Made by a program: the position numbers and the translations under genes
Notes under the pieces: model-generated
The model's database searches: none
What the model was told of the DNA's origin: nothing
The model's input: the letters and a program-made list of their open reading frames with translations, nothing else
In this document: one piece after another, positions 1 through 11,111 of the stretch
Layout of the letters: each line of letters begins with the position of its first letter
Numbering within the stretch: the first letter of the stretch is position 1
Assembly (NCBI GenBank): GCA_000727475.1
Contig: KL647296.1
Coordinates: 3,632,686 to 3,696,685, forward strand
DNA length: 64,000 nt
Reading direction: 5' to 3'
Source: Sarcocystis neurona
Lineage: Eukaryota; Apicomplexa; Conoidasida; Eucoccidiorida; Sarcocystidae

Positions 1-40
1 CACATACAATACGTATATATGTAGAAACAGATGTGAAGAC

Positions 41-75
<35 letters not shown>

Positions 76-2353
76 GATAAACGTATATATGTATGTACTT
101 GTAAGTCCACATGTACACCTTTATGCGCCTACGTAGAGAAACATATGTATATATGTATGTATATATATATGTGTATATATGTAGGGAATATTTGTGTTTT
201 ATATACGTTTGGGGCTAATAGGGCGTGTGTGTGCATGCACATCTCTGTTTTCCGTAGTGTCGCAGAGAGGTACGGCTACTGCAGGAAGCACGGGCTACAC
301 CTGTTGCACAACAGCTGCTGCTGTGTAATCTTAGAGACAGGAGAACTAGATCTACAGTGCAGTCCAGGTATCTCTGCGACTAGGGGTTGTTTCATTTTAT
401 AGAAGTGTCTGCGGCCTCTTGTGGAAGACGCTGAACAAAGACAGAGGCACACGTTGCTGCTGCTGCTGCTTGTGAGCAGCTCAGAGCTGCCCAGAGAGCT
501 GCTGTCCTTGTTCAGCTGAAATTTCCGTACCTTCGTCGCACCGCCTACAACTGCCGCCGCCAACCACTTGACGCGGGAAAAGGCAAGAGGCACATCCCTC
601 TACGCTTATGTGTGTGTGTGTGTGTGTATATATACGTGTGTGTGAATCTGATGGGAAGTGAGTAAAGAAAGAAAGACCGGATGCAGTCCTAGTGGTGCTG
701 CTACAGCTGGTAGTAACAAAGTTGACACGGCCCTCAAGCGACTGCCGCCTGTGACATGCGTCTACTCGTGTTCGACCACAAGTGAAAAGAATGTTTGACC
801 GCAGGCTTACGGCTTGGCACGGTTGTTTCTCTGCGCCTGCATGCACACACGTGCACTTCTTTATTTATATATGTCTTTGTCCAGAACCTCTGTTTGTAGT
901 AATAACGCGTGTGTGCAATGGCAGAGACAGAAATAGGGGGGATAACGGTACGTGTATAGGAAGAGAAGAGGGCTTACGTACATGTGAGTGCGTGCCTCTA
1001 GGGTGTATGTACACCTGGAACACTCTCACACTGACGTCCGTCGCAAGCTTCGGAAGCACCTCAAAGCGTTGGAGTTTTAGAAGAATAGATCTTCTGTTTC
1101 TATGTGATGAGGAGTTTCTGTTTTCCTTGGCAAAGGGGCGCTCCTGTTTTCCTCGGTAAAGAGGAGATTCCGATTCTTCAGCGAAGAGGAGCTTCCCGTT
1201 TCTCCGTCGAAGAGGAGCTTCGCGCTTCTCCAGCACGAAGGAAGTTTTCCCTTTTGAAGGGGAAAGCACCTTTTTCTATCTGGCTCGTCCATCAAAGAGC
1301 AGCTGTTATACCGTGTTGTGGACCTACACAGATATCTACAGAAATACCCCCTTCACGACAGCGCCGTTTGCCTGCGGCCGAGGAACACATGCTCTCTCAC
1401 TCTCTGTCGCGCAGCATTTGGGCGAGTAATAGTCGTGCCGCCCATCTCAACCGTCACGCACTGAGGAAAAAAACCGTTTTAGGCGGCCGGCAGGCTTGTC
1501 TATGTTGCCCTGAAAGATGCGCTGTACACACACTGCTCCAACCGCATTCAAATCGCACCGGTCCACATCGTTTTCTCCGTCGTCTTCCCCTCCCTGCGCC
1601 TGTATACATATATCTATCTGCAGTGCCTTTGTATGTCTTTGCATCTGTCTGTATCGTCATATGTATTTCTCACGCCCTTCTACACTCATTCTTGTTACTT
1701 CGATAAAGATACGAGTTGGCTGCCTCTATTCAAAGCGGCTTATTACTAATGGTTCAGATATGTCGTCCCGTTAAACAAGTTCGTTTTAATAAGGTAATTC
1801 AGCTCTTAGATCTACACACACATCCCCACTAACCTGCTTTGACGTGTATCCCTATGCGCATATGTTGGCATACATATCAGAGGACGTCAAGTCTGCACGT
1901 GTAAACTCACACACAACCACACATAGATATATATATGTATATATGCGTATGTATATCTTTTCTGTTCGTTCATTTCATTCACTCGAACGCAGATCGTGCC
2001 GACGGCTTCATGGGATATACACCCGAGTGTGTAGCATCTAAGTTCTCAGGTGACACACTTCAGCGTGTGTCCACATGTCCGCGGATACGCAGCAAAGCGG
2101 AAAATGTGTCTGTGGGGGCCTAGTGCCGGAGAAGGGGCTTGACACAAATAAACACCGGCAACCCAACAAACTTGTCACTGGGTAGGGAGGGGGCGACGTG
2201 AGCCCCTCGCCCACGCAGACACGCGTAGAATGAGAGAGAGAGAGGGAGAGCGAGAAACGTATGAAGAAAGAAACGAATCTCTAGCAGTCTCTTCAGCAGC
2301 GATACGACTGCGGCACATCTTCGTCTCCCATCTGCGCCGCTGCTGCTGTGCAG
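1..2353. other. AT-microsatellite-rich DNA upstream of recognised dynein exons
   Basis: No convincing exon was identified here. The first 200 bases are (TA)n and ATAC/ATGT microsatellite. Short open frames exist on both strands but none has recognisable protein content. Upstream dynein exons must exist, because the exon at 2354 starts deep in the protein. I looked for the expected tryptophan- and proline-rich motifs of the preceding segment and did not find them, so the earlier exons may be small or outside the window. Confidence 0.5.
1107..1260. repeat. Imperfect minisatellite, unit about 26 nt
   Basis: About six degenerate units follow one another, each with a purine core such as GAGGAG followed by a pyrimidine run such as TTCTGTTTTCC and ending in AAAG or GAAG. 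The units drift in sequence but keep their length near 26-28 nt. No coding frame can be defended across them. Confidence 0.6.
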
Positions 2354-5300
2354 GTACCGGCGGAGGTTCTGGTCATTCGGTCGGTTGTAACAGCATTGGA
2401 GAAGCCCTCAGAAGTTACTGCCCCAGCAGCCGATGGCGCCTATATCTGCGGCCTGTTTCTGCAGGTGGGCAAATTTGTTCTTCTGCGCAGTCTTTTAAAA
2501 ATATCTCTGTGTACGGAACTCATCGCACGTCTGGTCGGGTGGAGGGGCAGTGCGCGCTGGAGTTGGTAGACGGCATCTTCGTGAGCTTCGGGGGTGAAGA
2601 ACACTGCAGTTCTACACCCGGTTTCGTGAAGAAGACACACTGGCGCCTAGGTACACATAAATGTGACAGCGACTCGTCTTGCTTTATAATCTGCTAGAAC
2701 GTATATGCAGTGTGCTTTTCTCTCCACACAGCATTCTTGATGCACAGCGACATAAGTGGAGGAGATCGGCAATCAACTGGGGTGTAATGTGTGCACTGCG
2801 CTGAGCTGTACGTACGGCGTGCTTGAGCCTACACGCCATGAACTTCGGTGTATGGTCACCTTCAAGGCAAATGTAGGGCGTGTTTGGGTGTACGCGCGCT
2901 GTGCTCGTGCGGGAACGGAGATCGTGTCGCGTGTCTGCAGCGGAGGGGTGTACGTACGGCGTCCTTAAATGTGACTTTCCACTCTAAGTAGCGGGCGTAT
3001 GTACGCGTACTTCTTGACTGTATGTGCACCATGCACAGCGGCTACAGCTAAGTGGACCTACGGCTGAGTGAGTCATAGAGAGTGACCCGATAAATGTCAA
3101 CTGTTTTTGAATCCCTGGAGAAGGTGGACTAGAATGTGGTCGCTACGCTTTCGAGAGGTCACTTCCGCCTAGTTCTGTACACGGGGGTTTCCGTCTGACT
3201 GTATCCCATCCGTGAGCTTGTCAGCCTTTTGCGTGAGTTGACGGAAGTGTACTTCCCCATCTGGAGAGAGTAGAAGTAACAGCGGTGCGGAGGGCGATAA
3301 GGGAGATATGCGGAGGGTTCGACTGCACAGAGGCAGCAACTGGCTACGTGTGTGTGTGTGCGGCATTGGCTGTCGCGAAGATACTCAGGCCCGTAGGCAT
3401 CGAATGTACATACACCGCAACCGGCTGTACGGACAATGCGCGCGTGTCGGATTGGTGTTTGATTTGCAGAAAGACCCTTCGCAGCTTGACGGGCAGCTGT
3501 GAAGACTTGTCGACGGCTCTATGTCTATTCGAATCCTTGCGATGGCGTGTAAAATTTTCGACTTTGTCAGGCATTTGTGCGGCTGCTGTGCATACATTGA
3601 AGCAAATGCCGAGACAGTAACACTTCTGGGCAAATAGGTATCAGTTCGTGGCAATGAATTCGGTGGTACGAAGCCTCAATATACAAACGTGCGCCGCGAG
3701 TACCTGCTGTGCAATTTATCAAGTATGTGGCTGAATATGCGCTACTGTGTGATATTTCCCAGGAGTGCGCCTATGCACATAGGTATTCATTTTCATTTGA
3801 GCAAGTGTACATCCGTGGGTCTTAAGGCGAGGGCTGACGCGTCGAGGACATTTTTCATGCAAGGGGGTATGTTCGTGGAAATTGCGCCGCACGTTGTGCG
3901 TGAAAGGATGCCACAGGGTATACGCAAGTATGCGTAGGTGTCCAGTAAAAACTTCCGCGCAGTCAGAACAAAACAACAGCTTTTCGTCTTCTTCTACAGC
4001 GACGTATAATGACCTCAGCTATCTCTGCACAAGTGTTCCTCCACCCATACTCGCATGTCCCTGCTTCTCTAGATTTTCCGGCAAAAACAGGAAGCAAGAT
4101 ATCTGTCGCCTCCACCTGCGTGCGTGTCCACCTGGAAAGGGGAGTTACGTGTATGGCAGGCCAGCCCACCTTAAACTGGCTTTGCTGATCTTGACCTGGA
4201 AGCCACGTACCTGGTGCCTTTTTGTGCGTGTGGACCCATACATAATTACGTTGATATGAGCGCGCGCAAGGGGCTCCTTGGAAGAAACGTCGGGGAGATA
4301 TGTTTTCTCGTATACACATCCCATGCACAAATATGTGCACAACGTTATTTAATTGTGTGAATGTGAACACCTACGTACATACACGCATAACCGCAGACGC
4401 GTGTGTCTGCACGTAGACGTGTGTGGACGTTGAACGGCAAATTTCTGAACCTACGCCCAGGCGACATTACGTGTGTCTGCGCACACACCTGTGTACCCAG
4501 CAACAAAGAACGTGTTGCTGACCATACTGCAAAACGACACGTCTGCAGCTTGCTGGGGATTTGTCAACAATGGAGAAGAAACAGGCTGGGCAACGTGAAT
4601 TTCAACCGGAGTCGGAAGAGGCGCCAAAATCTGGCCCCTTTGTCTGCACAGTCTCATCCGCTGAGTTTGCGTTTTTTCTTTTTCAGGGGGCCGGCTGGAA
4701 TGCTGCAGAACAGAAGTTGTGCGAAGCGGAAAGCGGCGTGCTCTTCACTGCGATGCCCGTGCTCTGCCTGCAGTCTTGCACATACGAGGAAGCAGCGGCG
4801 GAAGGGAAGAATTTCTACGAGTAAGGCGACACGTTTATTTTTCACACCCGTACGGCGACAATCTACTCGTCCGAGTATGCGTGTAGACACCGGTGTATGT
4901 ATAAGAGTGCGCAGGTAAGGCGCGCACTTCTGCACCTTCTGCTCTGCTGCACTAGTCCCCGGAGACCGTCGTTTCAAATACCGGTGTATCCTTCCTCCTG
5001 ATGTACAGAGAACTACTTGGGGCTAGTGTGCGTCCCCGCACACGCATAAAACACACGTCCACATCTGCCTATCTATATATATACATATACATATATATAT
5101 ATGTATAAACACTGTTGCATCTCGTGTTTGTGCTCCAGTGTTTTCATGGCGTGCCCGTGATTCCGTGCGCAGCCGCAGCCGCCACCTAGATTTCCTTTGT
5201 GGGTCGATTTTCGTAGATACCCATAGAAAGAAATCTACACGAGCATTTGCACGGAGTCTTTGGAGCACGCAGATTTCTGCTGCATCAAATCGTGGATATG

Positions 5301-6003
5301 TTCCCACACGTCTGCCCCCACTTACTCTGGTGCACGATTCCTACTTGATAGATCTCTGTCAATAGAGCTGAAGAGAGAGAAATTTCAGGCGTAAAACTAG
5401 AACTTTAGTTGCTTTCTTGGGTAATGCCTTAACTCAGTACATTATCATTCATGTGACTGCGTTCCCCTGACATGCCTGAGGAAAGTTTGTCAGTACAGGG
5501 GATCTTTAAAAGAGGTGTTGACTCGGGCTCCACTGTATCAGCGACTCTAAGCTCCCGATAGAGCAGAGAAGATGTGCGGCTGGGGACCGCACCCGACTAT
5601 TTTGAGTGAATGCATATTGCGCTTGCAAAACTTTCCACAATACCGTATTTGAATGCCTGCATAGCTGCGTGTAAATACAAAAGAATTGAATGTCGCGTGT
5701 GCGAGGCCTGTGGCCTTAAAGGGCTTGCAGATCTTTCTGTGTATGCTAGATCCTTAAAAAAAACTGTTGTACGTCGTGTTATTGCAGTTGCTGCTGCGGT
5801 GCAACCGCTTTGAGCGCGACGTTGCAGCCGCTACGAATGTTCCATCTGTGTGCTGCACTGCGACCCCTGCAGCTGCCCAGTATACAGAACTGCGGAGAGG
5901 AAGGGAGAGGGAAACTACGTGCATACATTCACCCTTCCGACCGGTGAGTACTAATTCTCGAATAGATGCCTCCTGGAGGAAGGCGCTGCTGCTTTTGGGG
6001 TAG
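2354..6003 (+). CDS. Dynein heavy chain, C-terminal four exons (5' part not resolved)
   Basis: This is the C-terminal end of a dynein heavy chain, the ATP-driven microtubule motor of axonemes or cytoplasm. Four exons fit in phase: 2354-2464, 4687-4820, 5873-5943 and 5966-6003. They encode in order DGAYICGLFLQ, GAGWNAAEQKL, VLFTAMPVLCL, CPVYRTAERKGEGNYVHTF, LPT and a final SWRKALLLLG. This matches the family pattern DGVYVYGLFLEGA.W, then MPV, CP.YKT...G....F....LP, and a terminal W..RGVALL. The codon split at 4820/5873 joins as GAC. The first introns are 2,222 and 1,052 nt; the last is only 22 nt (5944-5965). Without that splice the frame stops at TAA 5952. The stop is TAG at 6001-6003. The family is clear; the subclass (outer arm, inner arm or cytoplasmic) is not. 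Exons before 2354 were not found. Confidence 0.85.
2465..4686 (+). other. Dynein intron, 2.2 kb
   Basis: The donor is CAG|GTGGGC and the acceptor TTTTTCTTTTTCAG|GGGG, joining GLFLQ to GAGWN at a codon boundary. Inside are a few copies of the GTGTACGTAC motif family (near 2808, 2886 and 2947) and GT-rich sequence. Several 60-130 codon frames on both strands have no recognisable content. Confidence 0.75.
5944..5965 (+). other. Candidate 22-nt intron in dynein
   Basis: The intron starts GTGAGT, contains TACTAAT (a consensus-like branch site) and ends in TAG. Removing it joins LPT to DASWRKALLLLG and restores the conserved dynein terminus. Leaving it in gives an in-frame TAA at 5952. The inference rests on family pattern only. 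Confidence 0.6.
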
Positions 6004-6004
6004 A

Positions 6005-9000
6005 CTAGTCCGTTATCCATTGTTGTAGATGCATTGGCAACGATAAGGTGATAGATCTGCTGACATTTTGCTGTTTTATACTTTGACATCCTGACACGTA
6101 CACTGAGAACGAGTGGTATGGATAGACAAAAGACCCTTGAGGCTCCACTTGTATGCCTCCTGATATCAGCTCAACAAGTGCCGTTTGCTCCGATATGGTA
6201 GAAACTGCTGGGGAGCACACTATGCACAGATAGTCTCTGTTTATTGCAGAAATACCCCGTTTGCAATCTTGGAAGTAGTCCCCCGCGCGTCAAGAGTTGT
6301 CGCTGTGCCCCGCCAGACAACTGTACTTCAGCAACAGGCCCGGATACGCTAGAACATAGAATTCTTGTTCAAGGTTGCAGACACAGATACCTGTGTACCA
6401 TCAATCACCATGTGCGTGCGCACGTATGTAAGCCTTGTTTTCCTGCGTAGAGCCCTGCAGGTTTGAGACGTAATCTACACGCGCTCGTAAGGCGGTGTAT
6501 TCAAATGAGCAGCTAAATGTGAATGTCCTCAAAAACAGTTGTCGCATTTTAGTTCTCAGAGCTGTACAGGATCCGCTCCGTGACGCCAACTATTTCGATA
6601 ACGCAGTGCTACTTCACGTCTGCATTGCAAACTGCTTTACTCGCATTCTCCTGAAACATTTGAAACAGCAGACCCCTCAAGTAGAGAATGAGCATCGTAT
6701 GCTGTGCGGCCCTCCGAAGCGGTCGTAGCACGTGGTTGAAGTGGTTCTGCAGAGGCTACAATATCTACTTCTACGCCGTCTGCTGCTGCTGTCGCATGAT
6801 ACGGCTGTGTGTTCACACATGCGCCTGGAGGGAAGAATATCCTCCCTTGTGAACAAGAACTGCTCATTTGTTCCCCTTACATCCGCCGGACGTGCTGCAC
6901 ATTGTGGATTTTATGCAGGTTAAGTTCAAGGATCATCCTACCCACTCAACCATCAACACCCATACACACACACAAGCGCACACAGATAAAAACGAATAAC
7001 ACAGCCTACTCTAGTTTGTTTTGGACGTGAGTGTCTCCGAAGTGCCTCGCCCTCAGTCGCGGCTGCTTTAAACAAACTTTGCGACAGACCGTGTATCTTT
7101 ACTTTTTCATCACCATGTGCGCCTCCGAGGATGCTGCCGAAGACCGTTCGCAGCCTCACTTCACAGCACGAGAGCACAGCTCGACAAGTCACCGGCAGTT
7201 CCTGTCGCACACCAGAACTCACCATGGTCTCTTCTGTGACCTTAAGTCTATTCATGACAAGACCCGCTTGTGGAAAGTCACGCACTACAGGCAGCCATTG
7301 ACCTGCTGGGTAGGCAAGCAGCACCAGGCGGCTGTGCGCCGGCAGCTGTCTTGCTCTGCCATCTTTAGGCTGGGTCACGCACTGCATCCGTAGTCCTTCC
7401 ATCAATCAATATTTGCGCAGGTCAACAACTCTGTGTACCTCAGCTTGCCCACGACGATGTTCCCTCTTCTCTTCCATCATTTCCTTCAGACGAATCTCCC
7501 GACCACTGGGTACTGCGCGGTGTTGCTCTCTTGTGCGAAGAGCCAAACGCGTGAAGATGACTCGACGACGCGAAGACTTCTCATATACTGAAGCACGTGT
7601 GAAGACGTGTGTGATAGTGCTGTTGTGGCCAGCCGGCCCTCAGTGCGGCCCGTCCAGTCCAAGGTGCCTGCAAAGTTTGCGAAAGCTTGGCCTACAGGCA
7701 TGGAGTATCAGCAGATGCGAACTTCCACTTGAGGCGCGCTACGAATGTTTTCATGCATGTATACATAGGCTTCGTCCTCCCTAACGCATGCCAAACAGAA
7801 GAACTGACCTGAGATGGTCGCTGAAAATTCGTTGCGTCAACGCATGGAGCAACACTGTACTGCTGAAAACTCAGTAGCGCATACTCTCTAACGGATTTAA
7901 CCAGTTGATAGTCGCTTCCAGCAGAGAAAAGAACCCTTGTGCTCCCGCGTTCAGGTTGAGTTCCGCCGGCACTGACTAGAAATGTGCCAGAGCAGCAACA
8001 GTGTTTCTTCCAGGCAACCAGCAATCGACAATGAGCACGTTGGGCCACGATGCTCCTTCTGATCCTTGGCCGCCCTCATCCAGTTGACAGATGGCAACAA
8101 TTTCCTGCTTATCTGAGACTCGCTGCAGGTCATTGCATGTGGGATACACCGCTATGATCGGCTGAAGCGTGAACCGCTTTCACCCGTGTAAGTGTAAGAA
8201 GTTTTTAGCTCACTGCAACCGATGAGACAGTGTTGCCGCGGCCGGTAACACAGATGTATACTTGCGGCGTGTCAGTGGAGCATCGGGGTGTATTGAAGCT
8301 TGTCCAGCCAACAAAAAAGGCAGTGCGTGGCATGAAGTCCCTCTGTCATTTCTGTAGCCGAAGAGCCCCTCCAGTGGTGCTCCTCAGGAACGAAACGCTG
8401 CGTCCTCACAATCGTGGTTTCTACCTATGCGTAGGCGGGGAAGAGTAGCTCCCACATACGACAGCATTAGGCCCTTGTACAGTTTCTGCACATCTTAATT
8501 CAGGAAAATGTCCGTTAGCAGTTCGCGGTCACGCGAACGTGTAGGCGCCGCCACGGTTCGCAGAGATCCAGTGTCCTTTTTGAGGCAGTTAATAGAAGCA
8601 CGGAATAAACAAATCACCACCGTTGTGGATATTACGACTGGTGTCTTAGATACGTAGTATATGTCCGCAAGCCCGAGAGGGAACTGCCTAGCCAGTAATG
8701 TGGTGCCGCCCATCCGTGCCGTGTCTGGCTGTATGGACCCGACGCGGCGAGCAGCGTGAATCGCTTTGTATCCATTCGTGACAGAAGACGAGAACAATTG
8801 TAGGATGCGGATACAAACACTCTTCGTACACCTGTACGTCGTTTTGTGCCGATACGTACGTTGCTTGAAAGCGATGCTCTGTACAAAGAAACAATGATTT
8901 GTTGGAAGCGCAGCAACTACCTTCACTTGGCTCAGGTGAAATGCTCAAAGCGCGAATTGGTGGGCAGCTGTTCTTCAGGCATTGTTGTGAGACAGCAGCG

Positions 9001-9206
9001 ATAGTGTTAAAAGTTTCCAACGCACAGAAAACCATGTGCAAAACCAGGTTCTCCCATTGGATGTCCTTTGTGTGCGGCAGCGACATGAACGCCCCGTTTG
9101 CAGTGTCAGTCTCGACATTCTCGCCGCTGCAGATTTCCACATCCGACCTTGCGGCAGTCCTCATTGCCACGTTCCATAAAAGCAAATGTTGGAGAACGAC
9201 GCGCAC
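6005..9206 (-). CDS. Unrecognised multi-exon gene, convergent with dynein
   Basis: Several minus-strand segments have protein-like composition and plausible splice sites. The best are 9126-8921 (acceptor CTGCAG, donor GAAG|GTAGTT), then 8763 down to about 8495 (joins in phase, giving IHAARRVGSIQPDTARMGG), then 7971-7809 (acceptor TCTAGTCAG, donor CAG|GTCAGT, containing LVKSVREYALLSFQQY). A segment follows at about 7405-7010 containing RLVLLAYPAGQWLPVV, and the terminal exon is 6204-6005, ending MHLQQWITD. The first methionine may be near 9190. The exon chain between 8495 and 6204 is not resolved, because not all junctions keep phase in my reading. I recognise no domain. The last exon (SGGIQVEPQGSFVYPYHSF) has a beta-strand look, but that is impression only. 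Plus-strand frames overlap parts of this and cannot be fully excluded. Confidence 0.42.
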
Positions 9207-9288
9207 CTGGCAGTAGCACTCGTTTGCCGACAGCGCGATGCGTTTCGTCTTGATTTCGGAGTATTGTTACGAGCTGTGTCCTCATGCT

Positions 9289-9396
9289 GGTGCACATGTA
9301 CCGAAAGGCAGAGATAGATTTGGAGACGTAGATACAAATATAGGTGCACATGTACCGAAAGGCAGAGATAGATTTGGAGACGTAGGTACAAATATA
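9289..9396. repeat. 54-bp direct tandem duplication
   Basis: Two adjacent 54-bp copies, starting at 9289 and 9343 with GGTGCACATGTACC, differ at about one base (GTAGATAC versus GTAGGTAC). The first bases of a third copy (GGTG) follow at 9397. The near identity suggests a recent duplication. Confidence 0.85.
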
Positions 9397-10055
9397 GGTG
9401 AAGAACCGTTTTTCCCCCAGCATTCGGAACTCCTACACATGTATACGTAGGGAGGATGTCTAGACAAGCACTCTGATATTGATATAATCCTTGTGTAATT
9501 GCGCTTGCCTATATGCTGTCTCACAAACACATTGTACACGTAAATGATGTTTGCACAAATGGATCTGCATAATCGGTGTTACTGCACGCAACGTTGTCTC
9601 CGTAAGAGTATGCAACTGCTTTCGACCGCGTGTAAGTACCGCCGCGTTTGCACGTGCCGTTCGTTCTTTGTCGCATCCATCGCGTCGATTTATCAATCCG
9701 CTACTGCTTCAGCAGCCATACGTATACCTGTTTGGGTATATATGTATATATATTATCACACACGTGTGTATACGTCTACGTACATGCATATATGTGCTAG
9801 TGAGACAAACGTGGATACGGGTGCAGCAGGCACGGTATTGTGGGATCGTGTGCCGGCTTGTAGCGGTTCACCTATGGCCGATTATCGGCCCGTACGCCAG
9901 ACACTCTGTCCTCAGCTTTGTCTCCTTTTTTCTTGTTTTATATGGAAGTCCTTCTGTATCGGGTAGCAACAAAGGTGGTGCTCACTATGTGTCTTTTCTT
10001 CTCTGAGGCCTGCTTCTCTCCCGCCTATCGCGGATTTTGTGTAGCACCCCGGTTC

Positions 10056-10799
10056 ATGCGAACTTTCTGCTCCGACAGATCCAGCGGAGGGCCCGAGCAC
10101 TGTTTCCTTCGTTTCGAGTTGTTGGTGTCGAAGTTGAGAGAATGGGGCAGTCGTGGTCGTAATTTAAGCGTTGTCCACAATATCCGTGGCCATCAGGTTT
10201 CTGCGGACGTTCCGCACTTGTCAGCCGCCGAATTATCAGTGTCGATGTATCACATCGTTGTCTGCCCACCAAGGCAGCCTCCTTCTGTCGAAGAAGAGTT
10301 TGCTTTCCCCAGAGGGGCATCCTTCCGCGGCTTTTTTCACTTCCTTACTCGGCAACTCATGTTTCAGTCCCGTTTTCCCTCCTTTCCATCTCCCGTACTC
10401 TGCACTCGCCTGCCCTACATCATGCCGCACGCGCAGCTAGCCGAACCTCTCTCTGGGGTGTCTGCACACCTCAATCGATGCCAGGGATGCCTGAATTTCC
10501 GGTGCACAACTGAACGTATATAAACATACGTGCGTACAATGCATATGCGCAGGACTTTGGATGCTCTGTCGTTTCACATCTTCCTTTCGTGGCTTAAGAG
10601 TGTGTTACGCATGTTTTGATTTTGCAGCTGGTACTACACTGGACGTGCGTACGATCGCAGCGCAGATGTGTGCAGGGTTCTACAGCACTGCGAAATAGCC
10701 ACTAGCCGTAAAAGTCACCAGGAAGATGTGTTGCAAAGCTATGCTGCCTTCTGCAACTGTTTTTGTTCAGTCACGAACTCGTTTCCCATGTTTTTGCAA
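10056..10799 (+). CDS. Two plus-strand coding exons, gene not recognised
   Basis: Exon 1 is about 10056-10501 (ATG at 10056; 5' end uncertain) and exon 2 is 10628-10799. The donor CCG|GTGCAC and acceptor TTTTGCAG join in phase as NF-R-WYYTGRAYDRS. Exon 2 reads on as DVCRVLQHCEIATSRKSHQ and ends FPMFLQ before GTGTGC. Content such as FELLVSKLREWGSRG and LSAAELSVSMYHIVV suggests a helical protein. These exons could be the true 5' part of the giant RAP gene that begins at 11112, or a separate small gene. A next exon starting near 10850 (VGCLRMLLLFRTVVC) is possible. No domain is recognised. Confidence 0.45.
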
Positions 10800-11111
10800 G
10801 TGTGCCGTGTCTACACGTATATGTGTGTATATTAACTGTACGGCACTGCAGGTCGGGTGCTTACGGATGCTTCTTTTGTTTCGTACAGTCGTCTGCATAA
10901 AAATTCTACATTTGTAAATGCACCTATATCTACGTCCACATGTGCATAGATATACGTGTATATATATATATATCTATGTATATATATATACTTATGTGCA
11001 TCGAATTTCCATCCGTGCAGTACGTATATTACGCGTGTATGAAAATCAGCACACCGGCTGCAAAGCCAAAGATTCTCTGTCCCGCGAGAAGGAGTCGTGC
11101 AAGCGGAAACG

